Part shown: positions 33,997-41,396 of the stretch, in pieces
Layout of the letters: the number at the start of each line of letters is the position of its first letter
How positions within the stretch are numbered: the first letter of the stretch is position 1
NCBI RefSeq assembly: GCF_013376005.1
Contig: NZ_JABMJK010000020.1
Coordinates: 29,329 to 93,328, forward strand
Length of the DNA stretch: 64,000 bases
Direction of reading: 5' to 3'
From: Duganella sp. SG902
GTDB lineage: Bacteria > Pseudomonadota > Gammaproteobacteria > Burkholderiales > Burkholderiaceae_D
Made by a program: the position numbers and the translations under genes
The notes under the pieces: generated by a model
The model's database searches: none
The model's input: the letters and a program-made list of their open reading frames with translations, nothing else
Told to the model about the DNA's origin: nothing

Positions 33997-35063
33997 AGAT
34001 CAAACTGGGTCAGGACCATCCACTCGCGGTGGCGGCGTTCGCCTCGCCGGCACTATTGCTGTTCATGCTGTTCGTCGCGCTGCCGATGTTGCTGGCGGCC
34101 GGCGCCACGTTCACCAACCACCGGCTGATGTCGCCGGAGCCCACCCGCTACGTCGGCCTGGATAACTACCAGCGGCTGTTGGCGCTCAAGGTGGCGGTCA
34201 TCGAACCGCTGCGCGACAGCCAGGGCGCGCTGGCGCGGGACGAGGACGGCGTGCGTTTCCCCACCTGGCGCCAGGTGCGCAAGGAGCGGCCGGCGCTGGA
34301 GGGCTACCGCGTCGCATTCTCGCTGGACGTGGGCGACGCGCGCGTGGTGCTGGCCGCCAGCGATCCCTTGTTCTACCGCTCGCTGATCAACACCTTCCTG
34401 TTCGCGCTGCTGGTGCTGCCCTTGCAGTGCGGCGTGGCGCTGGGACTGGCCATCCTGGTCAATCAGAAGGTGAGGGGGCGGGTGTTTTTCCGCACCGTGT
34501 ATTTCGCCCCGGTGGTGACCTCGATGGTGGTGGCCTCGATCGTCTGGGCCTTCATGCTCAACACCGATCGCGGCATGCTGAATGAGTTGCTGCGCAGCCT
34601 GCTGAACGACCCCAATGCCGGACCGGACTGGCTGGGCGACAGCCACTATGCCTTGCCGGCCATCGCCTTGATGTCGGCCTGGCAGGGCGCGGGTTTCCAG
34701 ATGCTGGTGTTCCTGGCCGGCCTGCAGTCGATCTCGCCTGAGCTGTACGAGGCGGCCACGCTGATGGGCGCCAACGCCTGGCAGCGCTTCGTGCACGTCA
34801 CCTTGCCGGGGCTGCGCAACACCATCATCTTCGTGCTGGTGTCGACCACGCTGCTGGCGTTCGGCCTGTTCACGCAGGTCGACGTGATGACCTCGGGCGG
34901 GCCGCTCGATTCCACCACCACGGTGGTGTACAACGCGGTGCGCAGCGGCTTCAGGGAGCAGGACGTCGGTTACGGCTCGACGATCACGCTGGTGTTCTTC
35001 GTCATCGTGCTGGCGCTGTCGGCGTTGCAGCGCGTGCTGGTAGCGAAAGGAGAGGGCAAATGA
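33993..35063 (+). CDS. ABC sugar transporter permease (MalF/UgpA type)
   Basis: 356-residue inner-membrane permease with six predicted spans and the ATPase-docking EAA loop (EAATLMGANAWQRFVHVTLP). A periplasmic or loop insertion of about 60 residues between the first two helices (34170-34360) makes it longer than UgpA. Overlaps both neighbours by 4 bp (ATGA). Confidence 0.93.
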   Translation: MKIKLGQDHPLAVAAFASPALLLFMLFVALPMLLAAGATFTNHRLMSPEPTRYVGLDNYQRLLALKVAVIEPLRDSQGALARDEDGVRFPTWRQVRKERPALEGYRVAFSLDVGDARVVLAASDPLFYRSLINTFLFALLVLPLQCGVALGLAILVNQKVRGRVFFRTVYFAPVVTSMVVASIVWAFMLNTDRGMLNELLRSLLNDPNAGPDWLGDSHYALPAIALMSAWQGAGFQMLVFLAGLQSISPELYEAATLMGANAWQRFVHVTLPGLRNTIIFVLVSTTLLAFGLFTQVDVMTSGGPLDSTTTVVYNAVRSGFREQDVGYGSTITLVFFVIVLALSALQRVLVAKGEGK

Positions 35064-35944
35064 AAACCAAGCTGCGGGAACGCCTGCGCGGCGGCGCGCT
35101 GCTGATCCTGATGAGCGCCATCGGCGTGGTGTTCATCGCGCCATTGCTGTTCATGTTTATCTCGTCGTTCAAGGACGACGCGGCGATCTTCGCCAACTTG
35201 AGCAGCTGGTCAGCCTATCTGCCGGGCGCCGGCTGGTCGCTGCGCAACTACAGCGCCGTGTTTGAAAAAAGCGATCTGCCATCGTTCCTGCTGAACTCGA
35301 CGCTGATCGCCAGCCTGATCGTGGTCGGCGGCGTCATCGTCAACAGCATGCTGGCCTACGCCATCGCCCGCATGCGCTGGCGCGGACGGCAACTGGCGCT
35401 GGCGCTGGTGGTGGCCATGGTGATCGTGCCGTTCGAGGTGATCGCGATTCCGCTGCTGTCGCTGGTGGCGCGCCTGCCGTGGCCGGCGCTGGAGCATGGT
35501 CAGCTGGTGCTGCACAGCGGCTGGTTCAACAGCCTGCACGTGCAGGTGATCCCCTTCCTGGCCAACGCCTTCTGCGTGTTCCTGTTCTACCAGTTCTTCC
35601 GCGACATCCCGCCGGAGCTGGACGAGGCGGCCAAGATGGACGGCGCCGGGCCATGGACCGTGTACGCCCGCATCATCATGCCGAACAGCGGCCCGGTGAT
35701 CGCCACCGCCGCCATCGTGCTGTTCATCTCCGCCTGGAACCAGTATCTGTGGCCGATCATGGTGATCCAGGGCGAGGCGTTCCGGCCGGTGCAGCCGGGC
35801 ATACAACAATTTTTCGGACGCACCAATTCGTGGGGGCAGATCATGGCCTACGCATCGGTGATCACACTTCCCGTGCTGACGGTGTTCCTGGTCTTCCAGC
35901 GGCAGTTTGTCGCCTCGGTGGCCGGCACCGGCATCAAGGGCTAA
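35060..35944 (+). CDS. ABC sugar transporter permease (MalG/UgpE type)
   Basis: 294-residue second permease subunit. Six membrane spans and the EAA loop EAAKMDGAGPWTVYARIIMP are visible, ending in the typical VAGTGIKG. Partner of the preceding permease; the ATPase is encoded 3.3 kb downstream, after two glycosidase genes. Confidence 0.93.
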   Translation: MKTKLRERLRGGALLILMSAIGVVFIAPLLFMFISSFKDDAAIFANLSSWSAYLPGAGWSLRNYSAVFEKSDLPSFLLNSTLIASLIVVGGVIVNSMLAYAIARMRWRGRQLALALVVAMVIVPFEVIAIPLLSLVARLPWPALEHGQLVLHSGWFNSLHVQVIPFLANAFCVFLFYQFFRDIPPELDEAAKMDGAGPWTVYARIIMPNSGPVIATAAIVLFISAWNQYLWPIMVIQGEAFRPVQPGIQQFFGRTNSWGQIMAYASVITLPVLTVFLVFQRQFVASVAGTGIKG

Positions 35945-35963
35945 CCTTGGAACATGACTGGCT

Positions 35964-36944
35964 ATGACGCTTAAACTGAACGACAAATACATCTGGGACT
36001 TCTGGCACTTTGAGGAGGCGGGCGAGCAGCACCTGTTCTTCCTGCAGGCGGACCGCGCCATCGGCAACCCGGACCTGCGTCACTGGAACGTCTCGATCGG
36101 CCACGCGGTGTCGACCGACCTGCGCCACTGGACGCCGCTGGGCACGACCTTCGGCCCGTCGGCCTCGCCGGCGTGGGACGACTTCACCACCTGGACCGGG
36201 TCGGTCATCAAGGCGGAGGGGCGCTACCACCTGTTCTACACGGGCACCAGCCGCGCTGAAAACGGCCTGCGCCAGCGCATCGGCCACGCGACCTCCGACA
36301 GCCTCAATGGTCCGTGGACGCGCGTCGGCAGCGGCCTGGCGCTGGATCTCGACGAGCGGTTTTACGAAGAGCATGCGGAAGGCCGCTGGCATGACCGCGC
36401 GCTGCGCGACCCGTGGGTGCTGCCGGAGAAGATCGACGGCCAGTACCATATGTTCTACACCGCGCGCCGCAACGATGGCCCGCTGTACGAGCGCGGCGTG
36501 ATCGGCCACGCGGTATCGCCGGACCTGGTGCACTGGAACGCCACCGCGCCGGTCTACCAGGGCGGCCACTACGGCCAGCTGGAAGTGCCGCAAGTGTTCG
36601 AGCGAGATGGCCGCTGGTACTGCGTGTTCTGCAACGTCGCGCCGCACTGGTCGGAAGCCATGCGCGCGCGCCATGACGGCGGCGTCTCGGGCACCCACTA
36701 TCTGGTGGCGGATCATCCACTGGGACCGTGGCAGCCCGCGCCCGGATTCCTCGACGGCGACATACCATGCCGCCGCTACGCCGGTAAAATCCTGCGCGAT
36801 CCGGTGACTGGCCACGACTGCCTGATGGCGTTTGAGGATACCGGCGGCGACGGCCAGTTCGTCGGCCAGATCTGCGATCCGATTCCGCTCCGCCTGGAGC
36901 AAGGCCGCTATTTTTTGGCTGAAAATGACAACGATGGACAATAA
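35964..36944 (+). CDS. Small cytoplasmic five-bladed beta-propeller glycosidase (GH32/GH68/GH43-like)
   Basis: 326 residues without signal peptide, so it should act on sugars already imported by the ABC system. The three-acid propeller layout is clear: Asp12 in IWDFWHF, Asp149 in ALRDPWVL and Glu207 in GQLEVPQV, the pattern of the GH-J clan (GH32/GH68) and relatives. It is shorter than GH32 invertases and lacks their C-terminal beta-sandwich. Likely role: hydrolysis of a beta-fructoside to supply the adjacent fructokinase. The second copy of the LacI operator lies within its last codons (36921-36940). Family assignment below clan level is uncertain. Confidence 0.78.
   Translation: MTLKLNDKYIWDFWHFEEAGEQHLFFLQADRAIGNPDLRHWNVSIGHAVSTDLRHWTPLGTTFGPSASPAWDDFTTWTGSVIKAEGRYHLFYTGTSRAENGLRQRIGHATSDSLNGPWTRVGSGLALDLDERFYEEHAEGRWHDRALRDPWVLPEKIDGQYHMFYTARRNDGPLYERGVIGHAVSPDLVHWNATAPVYQGGHYGQLEVPQVFERDGRWYCVFCNVAPHWSEAMRARHDGGVSGTHYLVADHPLGPWQPAPGFLDGDIPCRRYAGKILRDPVTGHDCLMAFEDTGGDGQFVGQICDPIPLRLEQGRYFLAENDNDGQ
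36921..36940 (+). promoter_or_regulatory. LacI-family operator, copy 2 (inside the 3' end of the upstream gene)
   Basis: GAAAATGACAACGATGGACA differs from copy 3 at one base (T to A in the central palindrome). It ends 33 bp before the GH32 start codon and marks an internal promoter for the GH32-ATPase-fructokinase part. Confidence 0.7.
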
Positions 36945-36973
36945 CAAGCGATAACCCTGCACAAGGAGACAGC

Positions 36974-39262
36974 ATGAATCGCAAACACGCCACGGCACTG
37001 CTGCTGGCCGCGTCAATGACGGCGCAAGGAAATGCCGGCGGCGTACCGCTGGCACGCTGGTCACTGGACCAGCAAAGCGGCAAGCAGGCCACGGAAACCG
37101 TGTCCGGCCGTCAGGATCCGGTCAACTATGTATTCAACCAGGCGCGCTTCAAGCCGGATTCGCCGCCGCTGTGGCGCGGCGCGGCGAGCTGCGTGGTCAA
37201 CGGCTGCCTGCTGTTTGACGGCTATTCGACCGACATCGCCGCACCGTCTCTCAGCACGGGCCAGCTGGGCCAGGGTTTCACGCTGAGCGCATGGGTGGCG
37301 CCGCATGCTTTCGAATGGGGCGACGGCGGCCACTACTCGGCCTTCCTCAGCCAGTTCGACGCCGGGGCCAAGCAGGGTTTTTCGTTCGGCATGTACCGTT
37401 TCGGCACCTGGGGCATCAAGCTGGGACTGGGCAGCGAGATCGCCGACGTCCGCGTGCGTGAGCGCAAGCTGCCGCGCGACAGCTGGTCGCACGTCGCGGC
37501 GAGCTATGATCCGGCCAGGCGGCTGGTGTCGCTGTACCTGAATGGCGAGCGGCTGGTGCACGTCGCGCTGCCGGCCGGCGGCGAGTTCGCCATGCCGTCC
37601 GTGCCGCTGACGATAGGGCGGTACTCGCAGCCGGAGCGGATCGGCGGCGTGTTCAAGCTCAATACCTTCCTCGGTCTGATGGACGAGGTGCGCATCGACG
37701 CCGGCCCTTCCGACGGCGCAGCCATCGGGCGCATGGTGGCGGACGATCTGGCGGCGCATGGCGGCAAGGCGCCGCGCCTGTCGGTCGCTGAGGTCAGCAT
37801 TCCGGCGTCGGTGTTCGACGGCGACCTCCATCGCCCGCAATATCATGTGCTGCCCGACGCCGGCTGGATGAATGAACCGCACGCGCCGTTCTACTTTCAG
37901 GGCCAGTATCACCTGTTCTTCCAGAAAAACCCCTTTGGCCCGTTCTGGCACCAGATCCACTGGGGCCATTGGGTCAGCCAGGACATGGTGCATTGGCGCG
38001 AACTGCCGATCGCGCTGGCGCCGGAGGACGACGGCCTGGCGAGCGACGGCGTCTGGTCCGGCAGCGCCACCCAGGCGGCGGATGGCACGCCGGTGCTGTT
38101 TTTCACGGCGGGCAACGATCAGGCGCGCCCGAACCAGCGCACCGGCATGGCGACGCCGGCCGATGTCAACGATCCGGACCTGGTGCGCTGGACCAAGTAT
38201 CCGCGGCCGGTCACATTGCAGCCCGAAGGGGAGGGGCGTTTCGGTGAGTTCCGCGACCCCTACGTATTCCGTCACGCGGACCGGTGGTTCCAGCTGGTCG
38301 GGTCGTCGTTGCCGGGCCGTAGCGGCACGGCGCTGGTGTTCGAGTCCACCGACCTGCGCAACTGGAGCGCGCGCGGACCGCTGTTCTCGATCGACGCCAA
38401 GGGCTTTGCCGGGCTGGACGCCACCTGGGAGCTGCCAGTGCTGCTGCCCATCGGCAAAGGCAAGGATGGCCGCGAGCGGCATGTATTCCTGATGGACGTG
38501 CGCGCGCAGGCCTATTATTGGATCGGCGTGTTCGACCCGGCCAGCGCCCGCTTCACGCCGGATAGCGAAGCGCCGCGCGTGTTCGACCTTGGCCAGGGCC
38601 ATTTCTCCGGCCCGAGCGGCTTCGTCGATCCCAAGACCGGCCGCAGCATCGTGTTCTCGATCGCCCAAGGCGAGCGGTCCTTGCAGGACGAGTACGACGC
38701 CGGCTGGGCCCACAACGGCGGCCTGCCGATCACGCTGTCGCTGGGCGACGATGGCGACCTGCGCCTGGCGCCGATCGGCGAGCTGGCCAGCCTGCGCGGC
38801 CAGACACTGCTCGACCTACGGGATGTCACACCCGAGGCCGCGTCCAGCGCGCTGGCCGGGCTGCGCGGCGACGCGCTGGAAATCGAGCTGGTGCTGGCGC
38901 CCGGCGCCGCCAAGGGCAAGCGCGGCCTCAGCCTGCGCGCCGCGCCCGCCCGCCAGGAGTACACCGAGCTGTACTTCGACAGCACGCAACAGCGCCTGGA
39001 GATCGATCGCCGCCGCAGCAGCCTGGCGCGATCCTACGGCGTGCAGGGCGGCGCCTTCGCGCTGGGCGACGACACGCTGCGCATGCGCGTGTTCCTCGAC
39101 CGCTCGATGGTGGAGGCATATGTCAACGAGCGTAAAAGCCTGACCAGCCGCATCTACGCGACGCGCCGGGATGCCGACGGGCTCGGCCTGCTGGCGGAAC
39201 CGGGCGACCGCGTCGTCTCGCTCAAGGTGTGGGCGATGCGCGGCACAGCGAAAGGGAATTGA
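36974..39262 (+). CDS. Exported GH32-like fructan hydrolase with N-terminal LamG-type domain
   Basis: 762 residues with signal peptide (ALLLAASMTAQGNA-G). Residues about 25-265 form a concanavalin/LamG-like sandwich (LSAWVAPHAFEWGDGG, VSLYLNGERL, MDEVRIDAG). The GH32 propeller begins near 285 with RPQYHVLPDAGWMNEPHAP and has FRDP (Asp428) and a general-acid Glu486 in TWELPVLLP. The C-terminal GH32 sandwich follows (LFLDRSMVEAYVNERKSLTSRIY-like block near 710-735). The nucleophile position of the WMNDPNG motif holds Glu301 instead of Asp (WMNEPHAP). Strong AAGGAG site upstream of ATG 36974. Probably an outer-surface or periplasmic levanase, inulinase or related enzyme. Confidence 0.85.
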   Translation: MNRKHATALLLAASMTAQGNAGGVPLARWSLDQQSGKQATETVSGRQDPVNYVFNQARFKPDSPPLWRGAASCVVNGCLLFDGYSTDIAAPSLSTGQLGQGFTLSAWVAPHAFEWGDGGHYSAFLSQFDAGAKQGFSFGMYRFGTWGIKLGLGSEIADVRVRERKLPRDSWSHVAASYDPARRLVSLYLNGERLVHVALPAGGEFAMPSVPLTIGRYSQPERIGGVFKLNTFLGLMDEVRIDAGPSDGAAIGRMVADDLAAHGGKAPRLSVAEVSIPASVFDGDLHRPQYHVLPDAGWMNEPHAPFYFQGQYHLFFQKNPFGPFWHQIHWGHWVSQDMVHWRELPIALAPEDDGLASDGVWSGSATQAADGTPVLFFTAGNDQARPNQRTGMATPADVNDPDLVRWTKYPRPVTLQPEGEGRFGEFRDPYVFRHADRWFQLVGSSLPGRSGTALVFESTDLRNWSARGPLFSIDAKGFAGLDATWELPVLLPIGKGKDGRERHVFLMDVRAQAYYWIGVFDPASARFTPDSEAPRVFDLGQGHFSGPSGFVDPKTGRSIVFSIAQGERSLQDEYDAGWAHNGGLPITLSLGDDGDLRLAPIGELASLRGQTLLDLRDVTPEAASSALAGLRGDALEIELVLAPGAAKGKRGLSLRAAPARQEYTELYFDSTQQRLEIDRRRSSLARSYGVQGGAFALGDDTLRMRVFLDRSMVEAYVNERKSLTSRIYATRRDADGLGLLAEPGDRVVSLKVWAMRGTAKGN

Positions 39263-39263
39263 A

Positions 39264-40385
39264 ATGGCAAGCATCACATTTCAGGGTGTCGGCAAGACTT
39301 ACCCCGGCAAGGACTCGCACTACATCCTGAAAAACGTCGACTTCACGATCGGCGACGGCGAGTTCGTGGTCCTGGTCGGTCCTTCGGGATGCGGCAAGTC
39401 GACACTGCTGCGCATGATCGCCGGGCTGGAGGAAATCAGCGCCGGCGAGATCAGCATCGACGGCGCGCGCGTCAACGACACGCCGCCGGCCAGGCGCGGC
39501 CTGTCGATGGTGTTCCAGAGCTACGCGCTGTACGCGCACATGAGCGTGTTCGAGAACATCGCGTTCGGGCTGAAGCTGGCGCGCGTGCCGAAGGCCGAGA
39601 TCAAACAGTCCGTGCACGCGGTGGCCAGGATGCTGCAGATGGAGCACCTGCTGGACCGCAAGCCGCCGCAGTTGTCGGGCGGCCAGCGGCAGCGTGTGGC
39701 GATCGGCCGCGCCATCGTGCGCAAGCCGCGCGCCTTCCTGTTCGACGAGCCGCTGTCGAACCTGGACGCCGCGCTGCGCGCCGACATGCGGGTGGAAATC
39801 GCCCGGCTACATAAACAGCTCGGCGCCACCATGGTCTACGTCACCCATGACCAGGTGGAGGCGATGACGCTGGCAGACCGCATCGTGGTGCTGGGACCGG
39901 CGGGCGTGCAGCAGATCGGCGCGCCGATGCATTTGTACGACCAGCCGGCCAATGTGTTTGTCGCCGGGTTTATCGGCAGCCCCAAGATGAATCTGCTCCC
40001 GGGCACGTTGACGGCCGGCGGCCAGGTGCGGATCGGCGGCGTTGAACTGGCGTGGCGTGGTCCGGCCGAGGCGGCGGCCGGCGGCGTCACCGTCGGCATC
40101 CGCCCGGAGCATCTGGTGCCTGATGCGAACGGCGCGATCCCCGGGCAGGTGCTGCTGGTCGAGCGGCTGGGGGCCGAGTCCTACGTGCATCTGGCGGTCG
40201 CCGGCCTTGAGCGGCCGCTGATGGTGGTGGTCCAGGGCGAGCCGCCGGCCGCCGGCGCGAGCTGGCGTGTCAGCCCGGTGGCGGGCCGGCTGCATGTGTT
40301 CGACCAGGCCGGGCTGCGCATGGCGCCGCGGCATGCGGCGATCGATTCAACTGCCGGCGCGACCGGCGCAACGGAGGTGGCATGA
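39264..40385 (+). CDS. ABC sugar transporter ATP-binding protein (MalK/UgpC/MsmX type)
   Basis: 373 residues. Walker A GPSGCGKST, Q-loop FQSYALYAHM, signature LSGGQRQRVAIGRA, Walker B FLFDEPLSNLDA, H-loop VYVTHDQ, then a C-terminal OB-type TOBE domain (GIRPEHLV). ATG 39264 is 1 bp after the GH32 stop region; an upstream in-frame start inside the GH32 gene is rejected. Energises the two permeases of this locus. Confidence 0.95.
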   Translation: MASITFQGVGKTYPGKDSHYILKNVDFTIGDGEFVVLVGPSGCGKSTLLRMIAGLEEISAGEISIDGARVNDTPPARRGLSMVFQSYALYAHMSVFENIAFGLKLARVPKAEIKQSVHAVARMLQMEHLLDRKPPQLSGGQRQRVAIGRAIVRKPRAFLFDEPLSNLDAALRADMRVEIARLHKQLGATMVYVTHDQVEAMTLADRIVVLGPAGVQQIGAPMHLYDQPANVFVAGFIGSPKMNLLPGTLTAGGQVRIGGVELAWRGPAEAAAGGVTVGIRPEHLVPDANGAIPGQVLLVERLGAESYVHLAVAGLERPLMVVVQGEPPAAGASWRVSPVAGRLHVFDQAGLRMAPRHAAIDSTAGATGATEVA

Positions 40386-41326
40386 TCATTGTTTGTGGCG
40401 AAGCCTTGTTTGATGTGTTTAATGACGGCGAGTTGCCGGGCGGCGACGGTTACGCGCTGGCGGCGCGGGTCGGCGGCTCGCCGTTCAACCTGGCGATCGG
40501 TCTGGCGCGGCTGGGCGCAAGGCCGATGTTCTTCGGCGGTTTGTCCGGTGACATGTTCGGCCGCAAGCTGGCCGCGACGCTGGCGGGGGAGGGCGTCGAT
40601 CTGAGCGTCGCGCCGCGCCCGGCGGCCAGCACCGCGCTGGTGACCATCGATGTCGATGCGCACGGCGTCCCCACCTACACGCCGTATGGTGCCCAGACCG
40701 CCGAGCGTCTGGTGCTGCCGGCCGATCTGGCGCGCGTGCCGCTGGACGCCGAGGCGGTCCACGTCGGATCGTATTGCATGGCGGTGGAACCGGTGGCGTC
40801 GACGCTGCGCGCGCTGGTGGCGCGCCAGCATGGCCGCGGCGTGATCGCCTTCGACCCCAATGTGCGCCTGACGATACAGCCCGAGCGCCAGGTCTGGACC
40901 GAAGCCATCGCCTGGATGCTGCCCAGGACCGACCTGCTCAAGATCAGCGAGGAGGATATCGCGCAGCTTTATCCGGAGCACACGCCGCAAGCGTTCATCG
41001 ATCGCGCGCTTGGCGCCGGCGTGGCGCTGGTGGTGGTGACGCGCGGCGGCGATGGCGTGCTGGCCGCGACCCCCACGCTGCCGACGCTGGCATTGCCGGC
41101 GCTGGCCGTGGCGGTGATCGATACCGTCGGCGCCGGCGACACCTTCCAGGCCGCGCTGCTGTCGTGTCTGTCGCGGCAGGGGCTGCTGCGGCGCGACGCG
41201 CTGGCGGCGATCGACGCGCCAGCGCTGCGGGCGGCGCTGGCGTTCGCCGCCAGGGCGGCGGCCATCACCTGTTCGCGCCGTGGCGCCGATCTACCCCGGC
41301 TGGAGGAGGTCATGGCGGACGACTGA
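40382..41326 (+). CDS. Fructokinase (PfkB/ribokinase family)
   Basis: 314 residues. N-terminal GEALFDVF, the substrate-side GGSPFNLAIGLARLG (the GGAPANVA-like motif), and the C-terminal catalytic signature DTVGAGDTF with Asp253. Phosphorylates fructose released in the cytoplasm to fructose 6-phosphate. Start overlaps the ATPase stop by 4 bp. This gene is the main reason for assigning the locus to fructose-containing sugars. Confidence 0.9.
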   Translation: MIIVCGEALFDVFNDGELPGGDGYALAARVGGSPFNLAIGLARLGARPMFFGGLSGDMFGRKLAATLAGEGVDLSVAPRPAASTALVTIDVDAHGVPTYTPYGAQTAERLVLPADLARVPLDAEAVHVGSYCMAVEPVASTLRALVARQHGRGVIAFDPNVRLTIQPERQVWTEAIAWMLPRTDLLKISEEDIAQLYPEHTPQAFIDRALGAGVALVVVTRGGDGVLAATPTLPTLALPALAVAVIDTVGAGDTFQAALLSCLSRQGLLRRDALAAIDAPALRAALAFAARAAAITCSRRGADLPRLEEVMADD

Positions 41327-41337
41327 AAAAACACGCT

Positions 41338-41357
41338 GAAAATGACAACGTTGGACA
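41338..41357 (+). promoter_or_regulatory. LacI-family operator, copy 3
   Basis: GAAAATGACAACGTTGGACA lies between the fructokinase stop and the TonB receptor gene and overlaps the -35 element of the promoter at 41351-41378. Confidence 0.75.
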
Positions 41358-41378
41358 AGCACTTTTAACACTGATAAT
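41351..41378 (+). promoter_or_regulatory. Sigma-70 type promoter of the TonB receptor gene
   Basis: TTGGAC (41351-41356), 16-bp spacer, GATAAT (41373-41378), with the LacI-type operator covering the -35. Confidence 0.5.
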
Positions 41379-41396
41379 CATAAAAGGAGATGCGCA

